From contig JAHKKM010000023.1 of assembly GCA_020027645.1 (NCBI GenBank), positions 1-34,098 of the forward strand: a DNA stretch of 34,098 nucleotides, in the 5' to 3' direction. This document shows positions 24,472 through 34,098 of this stretch, piece by piece. Both the position numbers and the translations under genes were made by a program. This stretch comes from Pseudomonadota bacterium. Its GTDB lineage: Bacteria > Pseudomonadota > Gammaproteobacteria > Steroidobacterales > Woeseiaceae. The notes under the pieces were generated by a model, which was given only the letters and a program-made list of their open reading frames with translations, had not been told where the DNA came from and did no database searches. Every line of letters begins with the position of its first letter. The first letter of the stretch is position 1.

Positions 24472-26571
24472 TTGAACGAGCGACAGGGAATCTCGATCGC
24501 TATATTGACGACGAATCAGGACGATGTAGAGGTTGTCAACAAGGCGCTCCGGGATGCCGGACATGCGGCGCATTGTCACTGGATCCGGCAATCGGACGCC
24601 TTCGATACGATGCTGCGAAACGATCGTGTCGAGCTGATCATTTTGAATTGCGACAGTTACCCTGACGCAATCCGCCAGGTCATCCGGCAAAAGGATGCCT
24701 ACATCCCTGAAGTCCCGGTGATCGCCACCAGCCATTCGGTCGACGAAGCACACATTGACCAGGCAATGCAGCAGGGTGCCGCAGACCTGGTATCGATGAA
24801 AACCCGGTCACGATTACAGGCCGTGGTCGAGCGCGAACTTCGCGCCTTTCGCGTCGAGCAGGCCTTGAATTCTACCCTGCAAAGCGCTACCGGCTATCGC
24901 AAGCAGCTCTATCACTATATGCAAGGCTCGAACAGCGCGATTGCGTATGTGCACGAGGGTATCGTTATCGAGGTCAATCGCGCCTGGCTGAAACTGTTCC
25001 AGGTGAAAGAAGCCGAAGAAGTTCGCGGCTTGCCGTTGATGGATAACTTCGAACCGCAGAGCCAGGCGGCCATCAAGGGTGCGATCATCGCAACAACCAA
25101 GGGTAAATGGCAGCACGGCGAAAAACTCATCGCCAAGTCGCGCCTTGTCGAAAATGCGAATGCTGATCTCGAACTCGATTTTCAGCTGGTCGACTTCGGC
25201 GAGGGACCGCAGATCCAGGTCCGCATTGCACCACCGGAAAAGCCGGCAGAGGAACCGACCAAACTGGTGCACGAAGCGCTGAAGCGCGATCCCACCACAC
25301 TGTTTTTCAATCGTGCGACCTTTCTCGAAAGAATTACGCGCCGGCTGGCCAGCAAACCGAAGTCCGGCATGCACGCGCTGGCTTACATCAAACCCGATGA
25401 TTTCTCCGAAGTGCGGTCCAAAGTCGGAATCCTCGCTACCGAAGAAATTCTGTCGCAGTTCGCCGAGGAACTTCGCAAGCGCATGCACCCCAGGGACGTC
25501 GCGGGACGGTTCGAGGGTACTGTCGTCATGGCGCTGCTGGAACGCGGCAACGAGCGCGATGCCGAGGTCTGGGGTCAGCAACTGGTCGATCACATGAATG
25601 CCCACAAGTTCAAAATCGGCGAACAGACGGTGGAATTGACCTGTACCGTCGGCGTGTGTGCGGTCAGTGGGATCTACTCCAGCCTCGACGAACTTGTCGC
25701 CGCTGCCGCCGAAGCGCACAAGGCCGGCAAGGACGCAGGTGGCAATACAGTGCGTCTCAGCGAATCGACGGACGCGGACACGCGCTTGCGAAAGCACGAC
25801 GCCATCTGGGTCAAGCGCATCAAGGAAGCCCTGAAGGACAGCCGGTTCCGTCTCGCCAACCTGCCCATTGCCGGACTGCGCAGCGATACGATCAAGATGT
25901 ACGACATGCTGGTACGAATGATCGACGAACAAGGCGGCGCCATACTGCCCTCCGAGTTCATGCCGGCCGCCGGGCGAAACAACCTGATGAAACTCATAGA
26001 TCGCTGGATCATGGCAGCGTCGATCAATTTCGGTTTCGAGGAAAAGGCCGACCGCGTCTTCGTCAGGCTGTCGCGCCAGTCGATGCAGGACCCGCAGCTT
26101 TGCGACTGGTTGAAGAAAGAGCTGGCGAAAAAAGACATTTCGCCATCTGTTATCGTGGCGCAGGTTCCGGAACAGGAAGCGGCCAAGTACATCAAGCAAA
26201 CCCGCGAGACCGTCGAGCAATTGCGCAAGCTCGGACTGCGATTTGCGCTCGAGCACTATGGCGTCGACAGGAACCGCTTCCAGATCCTCGATATTCTCAA
26301 ACCGGACTACATCAAGATCGATGGCGAGCTCATGCACGCACTGACAACCGATACACAGATGCAGAACAGCGTGCGGCAACTTGCGGCAGCCGCAGAGCAG
26401 AGAAAGATAGAAACGATTGCCGAACGAGTGGAAAACGCCAACGCAATGGCGGTGTTGTTTCAGCTTGGCGTGAATTACATGCAAGGGCACTACGTGCATG
26501 AACCCGAGGTCATACTTCAGGAAGCCGTCAATGTCGCCAAGACCACTCTCGAGGCGATCGCCAGCAACTAG
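24472..26571 (+). CDS. FimX-like degenerate REC-PAS-GGDEF-EAL protein
   Basis: The 699 residues match the domain order and length of Pseudomonas FimX, a c-di-GMP-binding regulator of type IV pilus assembly. The receiver-like domain (1-120) has Asn59 where the phosphoacceptor Asp belongs. A PAS-like domain covers about 148-255. The GGDEF domain (about 275-430) has RFEGTVV (346-352) in place of RYGGDEF, so no cyclase activity. The EAL domain (about 445-695) has YDMLVRM (477-483) for YEALLRW and FALEHYGVDR for the DDFGTG motif; the Lys of YIKID remains. Metal ligands are lost, so it should bind but not cut c-di-GMP. The start is TTG at 24472 with AAGGA 7 nt upstream; no in-frame ATG is closer to the conserved region. 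A FimV-like gene follows. Confidence 0.88.
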   Translation: MNERQGISIAILTTNQDDVEVVNKALRDAGHAAHCHWIRQSDAFDTMLRNDRVELIILNCDSYPDAIRQVIRQKDAYIPEVPVIATSHSVDEAHIDQAMQQGAADLVSMKTRSRLQAVVERELRAFRVEQALNSTLQSATGYRKQLYHYMQGSNSAIAYVHEGIVIEVNRAWLKLFQVKEAEEVRGLPLMDNFEPQSQAAIKGAIIATTKGKWQHGEKLIAKSRLVENANADLELDFQLVDFGEGPQIQVRIAPPEKPAEEPTKLVHEALKRDPTTLFFNRATFLERITRRLASKPKSGMHALAYIKPDDFSEVRSKVGILATEEILSQFAEELRKRMHPRDVAGRFEGTVVMALLERGNERDAEVWGQQLVDHMNAHKFKIGEQTVELTCTVGVCAVSGIYSSLDELVAAAAEAHKAGKDAGGNTVRLSESTDADTRLRKHDAIWVKRIKEALKDSRFRLANLPIAGLRSDTIKMYDMLVRMIDEQGGAILPSEFMPAAGRNNLMKLIDRWIMAASINFGFEEKADRVFVRLSRQSMQDPQLCDWLKKELAKKDISPSVIVAQVPEQEAAKYIKQTRETVEQLRKLGLRFALEHYGVDRNRFQILDILKPDYIKIDGELMHALTTDTQMQNSVRQLAAAAEQRKIETIAERVENANAMAVLFQLGVNYMQGHYVHEPEVILQEAVNVAKTTLEAIASN

Positions 26572-26573
26572 CA

Positions 26574-26597
26574 AAAGTGTGATGCAGCTCACACTTT
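26574..26597. promoter_or_regulatory. CRP/Vfr-type palindromic operator
   Basis: Perfect palindromic arms AAAGTGTGA and TCACACTTT around a 6-bp centre; the inner part TGTGA-N6-TCACA is the exact CRP-family consensus. It starts 3 bp after the fimX-like stop and lies about 130-150 bp before the FimV-like start. A weak -10 (TATACA, 26654-26659) would put the site about 80 bp upstream of transcription start, close to a known class I CRP spacing. No T-run follows, so it is not a classical terminator. Confidence 0.6.
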
Positions 26598-26727
26598 GAT
26601 ATCGAATCTGGCAGGGGCCCATCCTCCAGTTTCCAAAATATTGATTCAGTGCGTATACAGCGCAGCCCCCGGTCCCTAGTCTTTAACGATATTCGCGCAT
26701 CGCAGCGCCTGCACGGATTGATCAGAG

Positions 26728-28998
26728 ATGAGGTACAAAACGGTGAGTACCGTTACCGAAAACAAGAAAAGGGTGCCCAAGGTACCAGCGGCCAGAGGTA
26801 TGAAGCAGATACTGCCTGCATTGGCTGCCGTCGGCAGCGCCTGCAGTCTTGTCGCAGGACCAGCGTTCGCCCTCGAACTTGGCGAACTCACCGTCGAATC
26901 GAAGCTCGGACAACCGCTGCGCGCCAGCATCGCGTATGCGTTGCAGCCGCATGAACAACTGCACGACTATTGCATTTCACTGAAGCCCGGACTCACCGAG
27001 AGCGGGCTCCCCGGCTTGTCCAAAGCAGCGATCAGTGTGGGGGACAATGCGATCCGTCTGACCGGATCCATTCCGATTCTCGAACCTATGCTGGGTCTGC
27101 AACTGTCGGTCAGTTGCCCGTACACGCCGCATCTGCAGCGTGAATACGCTATGTTTTTCGATCTCAACATGACGGCACAGGAGCCGTCGGTGCAACAGGA
27201 TCCTGCCGCTCACGAACCCGCAGCGTCCGAAACGATCGACAACAGAACGGCCGGCAGCCAGTCCAAACCGCGGCCTGCGATGGACAACGTAACCACGCCG
27301 CTGCAGCCGATTGCTGCCGCCGGCCGTTACCTGGTACAGCAGGGCGATTCCCTGTCGGGAATTGTCGCAAGGATTTCAGAGCGACCGCCGGGGCTTTGGC
27401 CTGCGGTGCAAGCCGTGTTCGATGCTAATCCGCAGGCTTTCATCGATGGCGATATCAATCTGCTCAAGGCCGGCAGCTGGCTTACGATTCCCGATCTTTA
27501 CCAGGCGCTCGGTCGCAACGTCGCACCCGCCGCCGCAGCCGCAGTGGCTGACGAATCAGCGATGGCCTTACCGCCGGTTACCGACACGGTCGAGAGTTAC
27601 GAAGGTCCGGCCGCGCAACCGGTCGCGCGGCAAAGCAATTTCAATTCCGGTTTCGTGGCACAACAACATGCCGCGTCCGCGATAAATACCAATGCTCCTG
27701 CCCCAGCCAGCGAAATCGCCGGTGCAGCCGCAAGTGCAGTGGTCGAGCCGGACAGCAGTGCGCTTGCATCGGACAAAGTCTTGCCCGTTGACGATAGCCC
27801 GTTTGCGTCAGCGATCGATACCGGACGCCGCGACACCGCGGCGCGCGAGCCGACGGTCATTATTCCGGATACGTCGATCCCGCATACGGCGGTTCCTGTT
27901 CGTGCAAGCAATCCGCAGCCGGCATCGCAGGATTCAAGCGGCCTCGAGAGTCGGTCCTGGTCCTGGCTCGCCTGGCTGGGCGGCGCTGGCGTAGCCGTAT
28001 TTCTTGGCCTGCTGCTTTTCAGTCGGCTGATTCGCGAGAAATTTGGTTCTTCGCCGATTGGCGATGTCCCGGCTGGCAAGCCGCAACGCCGTCGCGCCGA
28101 TCCGGAGCGCCGGGCTGCCGCTCCGGCTGAGGTCGATTTCTCCTTTGACAGCGTCGGCAGCGACGTTCCCCTGATGTCGCTCGATGCTGACCTAGGCCTG
28201 GGTACCGGCCTGCGCAGCTCGTCGGACATCGACGTCGCCCAGGACTTCGGTTTCTCGGCCCGGCACGATTTCGCCCAGGAAATCGACCTCGAATTGCCAC
28301 CGGTCACTGACGACGAACCGGAGCAACATACGACCGATATCATTCCGCCGCAACGAATGGCAGAAGCGTCCATACTCGAGAGCGAAATTCCGCCCAGCGA
28401 CGACGACGATGAGTACGACTTGTCGATGATCCTCGATGCGACTCGCCAGCCGATAGTCGATACGCACCTGACCGCAAAAGACCTGAAGGCAATTCCGGTC
28501 GACGTGACCGATGACGACGATTCGGAAGACTACACGCTGAGTCGCGAAGTCGATTACAAGATTCTCGAACAGGATTACCAGGAAGAGTTCACCACAACAC
28601 AGGCACTGAACGAGGAAATGGCCAAGGCGGCGCTGGAACTTGCGCACACCATGTCCGGCAATATCTCGACGGATTCAACCGCGGAGATGCCGCGCAACAG
28701 GAGAGCGGCGAGCTGGTCTTCCGACCCGACTGCAGAAATGCCAAGTCGCCGCACCGAGCTCGAAATAACAGCGGAACTGACCGGCAATCTTATGGCCGGC
28801 AGTGACGCCGTCAATGACGACCTGATCAGTGATCTCGATGACACTGGTGTCAACGAACAGCTGACGGCTGAATTGCCACACAGCGAGCACGAGATCACTG
28901 CCGAATTGGCGATCGAGGGCGGCCGGGTCGATACCAAGAAATCCCGCGTCGATAGCAAGAAGTCCCGCGCCGATAGCAAGAAGTCCCGGGCGTCCTGA
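26728..28998 (+). CDS. FimV-like LysM membrane protein (second paralogue)
   Basis: The 756 residues repeat the plan of FimV: an N-terminal signal (about 24-48, KQILPALAAVGSACSLVAGP), the FimV-type domain LELGELTVESKLGQPLRASIAY, a LysM-like module (about 204-255: YLVQQGDSLSGIVARI ... AGSWLTIPD), a Pro/Ala/Thr-rich stretch, one membrane helix (WSWLAWLGGAGVAVFLGLLL, about 411-430) and an acidic cytoplasmic tail. Unlike fimV it has no C-terminal TPR-like FimV domain; it ends in repeated TAEM/TAEL segments and a basic KKSR repeat. The start is ATG 26728 or, with a better ribosome site (GAGGT, 8 nt), the in-frame GTG at 26743. It follows the FimX-like gene and converges on parC with an 18-bp gap. 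Probable role: polar or pilus assembly scaffold; this is inference. Confidence 0.83.
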   Translation: MRYKTVSTVTENKKRVPKVPAARGMKQILPALAAVGSACSLVAGPAFALELGELTVESKLGQPLRASIAYALQPHEQLHDYCISLKPGLTESGLPGLSKAAISVGDNAIRLTGSIPILEPMLGLQLSVSCPYTPHLQREYAMFFDLNMTAQEPSVQQDPAAHEPAASETIDNRTAGSQSKPRPAMDNVTTPLQPIAAAGRYLVQQGDSLSGIVARISERPPGLWPAVQAVFDANPQAFIDGDINLLKAGSWLTIPDLYQALGRNVAPAAAAAVADESAMALPPVTDTVESYEGPAAQPVARQSNFNSGFVAQQHAASAINTNAPAPASEIAGAAASAVVEPDSSALASDKVLPVDDSPFASAIDTGRRDTAAREPTVIIPDTSIPHTAVPVRASNPQPASQDSSGLESRSWSWLAWLGGAGVAVFLGLLLFSRLIREKFGSSPIGDVPAGKPQRRRADPERRAAAPAEVDFSFDSVGSDVPLMSLDADLGLGTGLRSSSDIDVAQDFGFSARHDFAQEIDLELPPVTDDEPEQHTTDIIPPQRMAEASILESEIPPSDDDDEYDLSMILDATRQPIVDTHLTAKDLKAIPVDVTDDDDSEDYTLSREVDYKILEQDYQEEFTTTQALNEEMAKAALELAHTMSGNISTDSTAEMPRNRRAASWSSDPTAEMPSRRTELEITAELTGNLMAGSDAVNDDLISDLDDTGVNEQLTAELPHSEHEITAELAIEGGRVDTKKSRVDSKKSRADSKKSRAS
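28927..28989 (+). repeat. Three tandem 21-bp repeats coding VDxKKSR
   Basis: Three consecutive 21-bp units (28927-28947, 28948-28968, 28969-28989) with one to a few differences each, coding VDTKKSR, VDSKKSR and ADSKKSR at the very C-terminus of the FimV-like protein, followed by AS and stop. Units in frame with such high nucleotide identity can expand or contract by slippage without shifting the frame. Confidence 0.9.
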
Positions 28999-29016
28999 TA
29001 CCCGGAATCCGCGTGC

Positions 29017-31260
29017 CTACGCGGCCGAAAGCCGCGTGACCTTTCGCCACCCTTTGGGCAACAGGCTGCCGCGCAACGCGCGTTCGCCGTAGTAATCGTC
29101 GAGATCGTTCCACTTGAGTGTCATGCTGCGGCCCTCGGTCTGCAGCAGCAGGTTGCCGTCTTCAGGCACCACTGCAATTGCCACCAGTTTTTCTTCGCCA
29201 CTCTGGTATTTCTTCGACGGAATATTGATGAGCTTGTTGCCCTTGCCCTTGGCCAGCTCCGGCAGTTCGTCCAACTCGAACAACAACAAACGGCCGATCG
29301 ACGTAGCCGCGGCAATAAGGCATTCGGCGACTCCCGGTAGTGGGGCCGGCACCATGGCCTTGCCGTTTGCGGGCACACGCAGAACCGCCTTTCCCGCCTT
29401 GTTGCGCGAAACAAGGTCCTCAAGTCGGGCGACGAATCCGTAACCCGCATCACTGGCCAACAGCCAGCGATCCTGGGGTTCGCCGATCATGGCACCGCAG
29501 AATTCAGCGCCGTCCGGCGGTTTGAACATGCCGGACAGGGGATCGCCCTGACCCCGCGCCGACGACAGGCTTTGTGCAAGCACGCTGTAAACGCGGCCGG
29601 TACTGTCAATGAACATCGCCAACTGATTGCTTCGGCCAAGGGCTGAAGCCAGGAATCCGTCTCCCGACTTGTAACTCAACGCCAGTGGATCGATATCGTG
29701 ACCCTTGGCGGCGCGCGCCCAGCCGCGCTGCGACAACACGACCGTGACCGGTTCAACGGCGACCAGCAGGGTCTCGTCCAACGCCTGCGCCGCCTCGCGC
29801 TCGACGATGATAGTACGGCGCTTGTCACCGTAGGCCTCTGCGTCCTCAAGAATTTCCTTTTTTATCAATGACTTGAGCTTCGCCGCGCTTTTCAGGACCT
29901 GTTCGATCCCGGCCCGTTCCTGTGACAGCTCCAGCTGCTCGCCACGGATTTTCATTTCCTCCAGTTTCGCGAGGTTGCGCAGACGCAGATTCAGAATCGC
30001 CTCGGCCTGGATATCCGAAAGCCTGAATTTCTTCATCAATACCGGCTTCGGCTCGTCCTCCTTGCGGATTATGCGAATAACCTCATCGATGTTGAGATAG
30101 GCGATCAGCAATCCATCCAGGATGTGCAAGCGGTCATTGACGATCTGCAATCGATGTTGCAAGCGCCGTTTGACTGTCGCCTTTCGGAACTGGATCCACT
30201 CGCTGAGAATTTCGATCAGATTGAAAGTGCGCGGTCTGCCGTCCAGGCCGACGATGTTCATGTTGATGCGCACCGTTCGTTCCAGCGACGTCGTCGAAAA
30301 CAGGTGCGACATAAGTTCTTCCACGTCGACCTTTTTTGACTTTGGCGTTATCACCAGCCGTATCGGCTCCTCGTGATCGGATTCGTCGCGCAAATCTTCA
30401 ACCAGCGGCAGCTTCTTGTTGCGCATCTGCGCGGCAATCTGCTCCAGCACCTTGCTGCCGGAGATCTGGTACGGCAGCGAGGTGATGACGATGTCACCGT
30501 TCTCCTGCTTGTAGGATGCTCGCAGGCGAAGTGTTCCGTTCCCGGTCTGGTACATCTGTCGAATATCGCTGCGCGGCGAGACCAGTTCGCCGCCAGTCGG
30601 GAAATCGGGTCCCTTGATGTGCTTCATCAGCTGTGCGACGGTCGCATCGGGATCGTCGATGAGGTGTACCAGTGCGGCAGCAACTTCACGCAAATTGTGT
30701 GGCGGGATGTCGGTCGACAGACCGACGGCGATGCCGGTCGTACCATTGAGCAACAGGTTCGGCAACCTGGCCGGTAACACCACCGGTTCGTCCAGCGTGC
30801 CATCGAAATTGGGCACCCAGTCGACCGTGCCCAGCGCAAGTTCGGAAAGCAGGCTTTTCGCATACGGCATCAGCCGCGATTCGGTGTAACGCATCGCCGC
30901 GAACGACTTCGGATCGTCGGTCGAACCGAAGTTACCCTGCCCGTCGATGATGTTGTAGCGGTAGGAGAAATTCTGCGCCATCAGCACCATGGCTTCGTAA
31001 CACGCCGAATCCCCGTGCGGATGATATTTGCCGATGACGTCGCCCACGGTGCGTGCCGATTTCTTCGGTTTCTGCCCGGCCGACAGGCCGAGTTCACTCA
31101 TGGCAAAGATGATTCGCCGTTGCACCGGTTTCAGACCGTCGCCGATTTGCGGCAGCGCACGATCGAGAATGACGTACATCGAGTAATCGAGATAGGCTTT
31201 CTCGGTATACTCCTTGAGCGCCAGTTGCTCGACGCCCTCCAGGTTCAGTTGATTCTGCAT
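29017..31260 (-). CDS. parC: ParC, topoisomerase IV subunit A
   Basis: DNA cleavage/religation subunit of topoisomerase IV, which separates linked daughter chromosomes. The 747 residues hold the winged-helix breakage domain with catalytic Tyr125 ([10 protein letters not shown]), the tower and coiled-coil parts, and a C-terminal beta-pinwheel. The quinolone-determining region reads [11 protein letters not shown], with Ser85 and Glu89 at the positions of E. coli Ser80 and Glu84, the susceptible state. Its start is 12 bp after parE, so the pair is one transcript in the order parE-parC. A small hairpin, CCGCGT/ACGCGG, overlaps the stop codon but has no T-run. Confidence 0.97.
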   Translation of the reverse strand: MQNQLNLEGVEQLALKEYTEKAYLDYSMYVILDRALPQIGDGLKPVQRRIIFAMSELGLSAGQKPKKSARTVGDVIGKYHPHGDSACYEAMVLMAQNFSYRYNIIDGQGNFGSTDDPKSFAAMRYTESRLMPYAKSLLSELALGTVDWVPNFDGTLDEPVVLPARLPNLLLNGTTGIAVGLSTDIPPHNLREVAAALVHLIDDPDATVAQLMKHIKGPDFPTGGELVSPRSDIRQMYQTGNGTLRLRASYKQENGDIVITSLPYQISGSKVLEQIAAQMRNKKLPLVEDLRDESDHEEPIRLVITPKSKKVDVEELMSHLFSTTSLERTVRINMNIVGLDGRPRTFNLIEILSEWIQFRKATVKRRLQHRLQIVNDRLHILDGLLIAYLNIDEVIRIIRKEDEPKPVLMKKFRLSDIQAEAILNLRLRNLAKLEEMKIRGEQLELSQERAGIEQVLKSAAKLKSLIKKEILEDAEAYGDKRRTIIVEREAAQALDETLLVAVEPVTVVLSQRGWARAAKGHDIDPLALSYKSGDGFLASALGRSNQLAMFIDSTGRVYSVLAQSLSSARGQGDPLSGMFKPPDGAEFCGAMIGEPQDRWLLASDAGYGFVARLEDLVSRNKAGKAVLRVPANGKAMVPAPLPGVAECLIAAATSIGRLLLFELDELPELAKGKGNKLINIPSKKYQSGEEKLVAIAVVPEDGNLLLQTEGRSMTLKWNDLDDYYGERALRGSLLPKGWRKVTRLSAA

Positions 31261-31272
31261 GGTGCTTTGCCC

Positions 31273-33159
<1,887 letters not shown>

Positions 33160-33208
33160 CTACTCGTTTGCCCCAAGCGATAGCAGGATGTTCTCAAGTT
33201 CGCCGGGG

Positions 33209-33239
33209 ATTCTAGCAGGATGTGCGCCGTCGGGCGCAA
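33209..33239 (-). promoter_or_regulatory. Candidate promoter for parE-parC
   Basis: On the minus strand TGC-TAGAAT (33209-33217) is an extended -10 with five of six consensus bases. A TTGCGC 19 nt upstream (33234-33239) is a possible, over-spaced -35. That -35 falls in a 6-bp hairpin TGCGCC/GGCGCA just after the DUF3501 gene. An 11-bp direct repeat TAGCAGGATGT (33181-33191 and 33213-33223) overlaps the -10. Confidence 0.35.
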
Positions 33240-33253
33240 GCGAGAAAATCGTG

Positions 33254-33838
33254 TCAGTCGAGATCTTTGAGCAGCGACCGGCGGATGTTTTCAGCGACAG
33301 GCCGTATTTCGACAGTGCAGTTTTTGTGATCGATGCCGGCTGCGAGCCGGGCGCCGTCTTTCAGGGCCTGCTTCTGTTGCTCATTGAATTCGAATCGCAT
33401 GAAATGCACAGCCGAAGTCTTCTCATCGTCGGAACGATCCAGGTCTTCATCTGCGATCGCGTGAATCTTGGGCAGATCATCGACCTGTATCCAGACACTG
33501 TCTTCGATGCCCAACAGGTGTTTGAGCATCTGGCGCCGCTCCGTCTCATCCGGAAACTCGACCATGAAAGTGGCTTTCCAGTTGCTGCCATCCGGTATCA
33601 ACGGATTGTAAGCATCGAGTTCTTCCTCGATTCCGGCTGCCTCGAAAATGCGTTCGATCCGGAGCATTTCCTGCACCTGGTACTGAATGGTCAGCCGGTC
33701 CTCGAAATAAAGCGTGGCGTTCGTGCCAAGCGGCAGGCGCCGGTTCCGCTTGTGCTCCATTACTTTGCTGCGAAACTGGTCGCGTAGCTCGGAGTACTTC
33801 TCAAGGCTGTACAAATCGGTCCTGGACAGTTTGTCCAC
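33254..33838 (-). CDS. DUF3501 family protein
   Basis: A 194-residue soluble protein with no known activity. Recognised by its family pattern: SRTDLYSLEKYSELRDQFR near the start, then HKRNRRLPLG, LYFEDRLTIQYQVQEMLRIERIFEA and YNPLIPDGSNWKATFMVEF. The start is GTG at 33836-33838, two bases after the stop of the upstream Fe-S protein gene, so the two are translated together. In other proteobacteria DUF3501 genes stand next to a cysteine-rich (Fe-S) reductase-like protein and often rubrerythrin, which suggests a redox or oxidative-stress job; the function itself is unknown. No cysteine cluster or membrane segment is seen. Confidence 0.8.
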   Translation of the reverse strand: MDKLSRTDLYSLEKYSELRDQFRSKVMEHKRNRRLPLGTNATLYFEDRLTIQYQVQEMLRIERIFEAAGIEEELDAYNPLIPDGSNWKATFMVEFPDETERRQMLKHLLGIEDSVWIQVDDLPKIHAIADEDLDRSDDEKTSAVHFMRFEFNEQQKQALKDGARLAAGIDHKNCTVEIRPVAENIRRSLLKDLD

Positions 33839-33840
33839 GT

Positions 33841-34098
33841 TCAGATTCCGTAGGCCATGCGCAGCAAGCCCAGCGGGTGCTTCCCGGACTGATGATCGAG
33901 ATCCTGCGCTATCTGTTCGGCTGCCATCGGGCAGTCACTGACAAAATGCGCTGCATCGCTTTTCTTCACCTTGCTTACGACCGGCCTTGCGATCTTCTTC
34001 GAAATTTCGTGGAACTCCTTCTTCACCGCGTAGGTGCCGTCGTGTCCGGAACAGCGCTCGATCACTTCGATCTCGGTCCCCGGAACCAGCGACAGGAT
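33841..34098 (-). CDS. Cysteine-rich (Fe-S) reductase-like protein, 5' part outside window
   Basis: The last 86 residues of a larger protein whose start lies beyond the right edge. Visible are ERCSGHDGTYAVKKEF and SDCPMAAEQIAQDL, which fit the C-terminal CCG-type domain found in heterodisulfide-reductase/GlpC-like Fe-S proteins. The remaining ligands and any N-terminal ferredoxin domain cannot be seen. The stop is two bases before the DUF3501 start. This pairing is the known context of DUF3501, which raises my confidence in both calls; the electron donor and substrate are unknown. Confidence 0.7.
   Translation of the reverse strand: MLSLVPGTEIEVIERCSGHDGTYAVKKEFHEISKKIARPVVSKVKKSDAAHFVSDCPMAAEQIAQDLDHQSGKHPLGLLRMAYGI

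Noticed and set aside
24814-26622. 602-codon open frame on the minus strand opposite the fimX-like gene
   Set aside because: It is a mirror of codon bias in the plus-strand gene; the product has no family pattern, while the plus-strand product has clear REC/PAS/GGDEF/EAL features.
29009-29024. Hairpin CCGCGT-GCCT-ACGCGG between fimV-like and parC as a terminator
   Set aside because: The stem is only 6 bp, it overlaps the parC stop codon and has no T-run on either strand.

Overview
The window is a moderately GC-rich stretch of a gammaproteobacterial chromosome. Nearly every gene is a core gene, and the gene orders are gammaproteobacterial: tRNA cluster-tig-clpP-clpX; asd-fimV-truA-accD-folC-dedD-cvpA-purF; parE-parC; epmA beside efp. 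The FimV and FimX-like proteins suggest a type IV pilus or polar-hub biology of the Pseudomonas/Xanthomonas kind. I cannot name the genus; a deep-branching environmental lineage is my guess.

Layout. (1) 1-2919, minus: clpX (cut by the window edge), clpP, tig. (2) 3017-4094, minus: a five-tRNA operon, transcribed in the order Pro, Arg, His, Lys, Leu from a strong promoter at 4154-4182. Its tRNA-Arg(UCU) gene is split inside the anticodon by a 311-nt group I intron. (3) 4291-5653, plus: an exported cyclophilin and lpxH, ending in a cluster of REP-like repeats. (4) 5747-13260, minus: miaE, a pseudo-receiver/Ser-Thr kinase, purF, cvpA, dedD, folC, accD and a truA that has lost its C-terminal third. 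(5) 13302-20044, minus: fimV, asd, aroC, a duplicated aroC start, prmB. (6) 20134-23572, plus: a tightly overlapping run of sco, pcuAC, psd, epmA and fRMsr, converging on efp. (7) 24472-28998, plus: a FimX-like protein and a second FimV-like protein, with a CRP/Vfr-type palindrome between them. (8) 29017-34098, minus: parC, parE, a DUF3501 protein and the end of an Fe-S protein.

The genes serve protein quality control (ClpXP, trigger factor, cyclophilin), tRNA supply and modification (tRNA operon, MiaE, TruA), purine, folate, fatty-acid, aspartate-family and aromatic biosynthesis (PurF, FolC, AccD, Asd, AroC), envelope building (LpxH, Psd, DedD, CvpA), copper delivery to oxidases (Sco, PCuAC), translation-factor modification (EpmA/EF-P, PrmB) and chromosome decatenation (ParCE).

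The most notable items are the intron-split tRNA-Arg(UCU); the truA-accD junction, where the truA 3' end and the trpF gene expected from Pseudomonas order are both missing; the 46-bp exact copy of the aroC 5' end lying upstream of aroC, which forms a GTG-initiated 50-codon frame exactly between prmB and aroC; and the FimX-like/FimV-like gene pair.
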